Source: an uncultured Eubacteriaceae bacterium (lineage in GTDB: Bacteria > Bacillota > Clostridia > Lachnospirales > CAG-274). From it: 7,526 nt of DNA. The stretch lies in assembly GCA_946534775.1 (NCBI GenBank), contig CAMNCZ010000042.1, positions 1 through 7,526 of the forward strand, read 5' to 3'. A program made the translations under genes and the position numbers. Shown here piece by piece: positions 4,994 through 7,526 of this stretch. The stretch's first letter is position 1; each line of letters begins with the position of its first letter. The notes under the pieces are model-generated. The model was not told the DNA's origin and ran no database searches. It was given only the letters and a program-made list of their open reading frames with translations.

Positions 4994-6328
4994 ATGAAAA
5001 AAATAATACTGCCGCTTATTACGCTTGCGATTGCGTTTTCGGGGGTGGTGTCCGTTAACGCTGCGGTAAGCAGAGAAGAAACTTTGCCGTATCTGTCGGA
5101 ACTTATTGATTTTATCAACGAAAACTATATAGGTGAGATAGATCAGCAAAAACTTATAGAAGCGGCAATGAGCGGTATTGCAAAAACACTGGATGATTAC
5201 AGTGAGTATTATACTGCGGATGAATATGCTGCGATAACAAGAAGTACCGCCAAAACGGTATATACGGTCACATTTGGCTTTGAAATGAACCGTAACGGGG
5301 AATTCAGCATTGTGGAATTTCCGAACGGTCAAAAACGCGATGACGACGGTTTCAGATATAACGATAAAATAAATTCGGTAAACGGTGTCAGTACAAAGGG
5401 CCTTTCCCTCAGCGAGATGAGAGGACTTTTGATAAGCACGACCTCCGCACCGCTTAACATCAACGTTACAAGAAGCGGCAAAACGCTTGATATAAAGGCG
5501 CGTCTTATTCCCGTTGTTACAAATACTATATCTTACGGCGGCATTTCGACCTATATAAATGTAAAGGAAGAAAACGTCGATAAGGAAGTAGGCTATATCA
5601 AAATAGATACTTTCGGTGAAGGTACTGCCGATGAATTTCGTTCGGCTGTAACGGCATTAAGACGCGACAAAAAGACAAAGCTTATACTTGACCTGCGAGG
5701 AAATACGGGCGGTTATGTCGATCAGGCAATTTCTATATGCAACCTTATCGTGCCGAGCGGTACCATTATTACCACACGGGACAAGTCGGGCAATACGCAG
5801 ACTTACAAATCAAACGTTACCTCCGTGCCGTTTAGCAAGATAGTAGTGCTTGTAGATGAAATGACGGCTTCCGCATCGGAAATTATCGCATCCGCACTCC
5901 AGGACTCGGGCGCAGGTATAATAGTCGGTGAACACACCTTCGGCAAGGGAGTGATGCAAGGTGTTGTGGAGTTTGGCGATATGGGCACGCTAAAACTTAC
6001 AATGTATGAATATTATTCAAGAAACGGCCGAAAGATCGACGGTGTGGGCATTACCCCCGATGTTGAGATAGACGAGGTAATGTTTGTTGCGGAAACGGAT
6101 AAAACAAACAGCAAAAAGCTTAAAGATGCACTTGTATATCTTGGATATAACACGGGCAGCGAAAACGATATTGTCAAAAGTATCGGCAAGTTCCAGATAA
6201 GCGAAGGCCTTACGCCAACATACAAGTTAAATGCGGAGACCGTGGCAAGGATAAATTTAAGGCTGTACGAAAATCAGAAAAAATCCGATGATATACTTAT
6301 GCAGGGATATCTTTTGTGTACAAGATAA
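4994..6328 (+). CDS. Secreted S41 family C-terminal processing peptidase (CtpA-like)
   Basis: A 444-residue serine protease expected on the outer face of the membrane. A signal peptide (M-K-K, hydrophobic 4-20, likely cleavage near V-N-A 21-23) is followed by a helical region (about 28-85), a PDZ-like domain (about 92-172) and the S41 protease core (about 198-360). The catalytic Ser-Lys-Gln set fits S293 in TASASE, K318 in TFGKG and Q322; the 25-residue Ser-to-Lys distance equals that of E. coli Prc. LILDLRGNTGG (230-240) is the conserved strand and turn. Residues about 371-425 resemble a peptidoglycan-binding type 1 domain (LKDALVYLGY, FQISEGL). The PDZ loop lacks the usual S-P-A-x-x-A-G-I and reads GQKRDDDGFRYND. 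It starts 13 bases after pgsA; the SD-like GGTGAG (4985-4990) is only 3 bases from the ATG, so initiation may depend partly on coupling. Substrates are unknown; Bacillus CtpB cleaves a sporulation signalling protein, but no such link is visible here. Confidence 0.92.
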   Translation: MKKIILPLITLAIAFSGVVSVNAAVSREETLPYLSELIDFINENYIGEIDQQKLIEAAMSGIAKTLDDYSEYYTADEYAAITRSTAKTVYTVTFGFEMNRNGEFSIVEFPNGQKRDDDGFRYNDKINSVNGVSTKGLSLSEMRGLLISTTSAPLNINVTRSGKTLDIKARLIPVVTNTISYGGISTYINVKEENVDKEVGYIKIDTFGEGTADEFRSAVTALRRDKKTKLILDLRGNTGGYVDQAISICNLIVPSGTIITTRDKSGNTQTYKSNVTSVPFSKIVVLVDEMTASASEIIASALQDSGAGIIVGEHTFGKGVMQGVVEFGDMGTLKLTMYEYYSRNGRKIDGVGITPDVEIDEVMFVAETDKTNSKKLKDALVYLGYNTGSENDIVKSIGKFQISEGLTPTYKLNAETVARINLRLYENQKKSDDILMQGYLLCTR

Positions 6329-6355
6329 AAACCGTGAAAACTTTTTACGCACAGG

Positions 6356-6385
6356 TTGACAAAGCAATATATAAAAGGGTATAAT
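6356..6385 (+). promoter_or_regulatory. Promoter of pyrG
   Basis: A perfect -35 TTGACA (6356-6361) and a perfect -10 TATAAT (6380-6385) stand 18 bp apart, the best housekeeping promoter in the window. Transcription should begin near 6392, leaving a leader of about 27 bases, much of it A/T. This fits a strongly expressed essential gene. No clear terminator separates it from the peptidase gene, so operon readthrough may add to it. Confidence 0.93.
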
Positions 6386-6400
6386 AAATAGATAGATTAA

Positions 6401-7526
<1,126 letters not shown>

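Noticed and set aside
6333..6349. Hairpin after the peptidase stop as a terminator
   Set aside because: The stem CGTGAAA/TTTTACG contains a G-T pair and is mostly AT, the loop is three bases and no T tract follows; it runs straight into the pyrG promoter.

Overview
The window is a housekeeping stretch of a moderately AT-rich Gram-positive genome, most likely a gut member of the Clostridia (Ruminococcaceae/Oscillospiraceae-like). This placement rests on recalled family resemblance and gene order (pyruvate phosphate dikinase, rimO next to pgsA, frequent ATA, AGA and AGG codons, GGAGG-type ribosome binding sites); no search was run. Every recognisable gene is on the + strand and gene density is high. 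The longest non-coding gap is about 130 bases, so there is no unexplained stretch over 300 bases.

Layout: (1) 3-434, the 3' end of ppdK (pyruvate phosphate dikinase), closed by a strong intrinsic terminator at 445-475. (2) 550-2958, a single gene with its own extended -10 promoter. It encodes an 802-residue, apparently cytoplasmic protein built as zinc ribbon, TPR-like helices, TIR domain, TPR-like helices, eleven BspA-type leucine-rich repeats and a charged helical tail. (3) 3087-6328, a probable three-gene operon with 13-base gaps: rimO (ribosomal protein S12 methylthiotransferase), pgsA (phosphatidylglycerophosphate synthase) and a secreted S41 C-terminal processing peptidase. It starts from a promoter at 2984-3012 followed by a leader of about 70 bases holding a short direct repeat and a two-codon ORF. 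(4) 6419 to the window end, the first two thirds of pyrG (CTP synthase), with a near-consensus sigma-A type promoter just upstream.

The outstanding item is the TIR-LRR protein. Its TIR domain keeps the glutamate expected of NAD-cleaving TIR enzymes (W-V-K-N-E, E239), and it is joined in one chain to a long repeat array of the kind used for recognition. That resembles a one-protein sensor-effector, conceptually like plant and animal TIR/LRR immune receptors but in a different domain order. It has no partner gene in view and sits between housekeeping genes. From memory, Zn-ribbon/TPR/TIR proteins of this type are recurrent in gut Firmicutes and have no assigned function, so the family is probably already annotated generically while its biology is open.

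The other genes are metabolic or maintenance functions: PEP/pyruvate interconversion, ribosome modification, anionic phospholipid synthesis, envelope proteolysis and CTP synthesis. They show only minor oddities: an altered PDZ loop in the peptidase, a variant TRAM motif in RimO, and no room for the B. subtilis-type pyrG attenuator.
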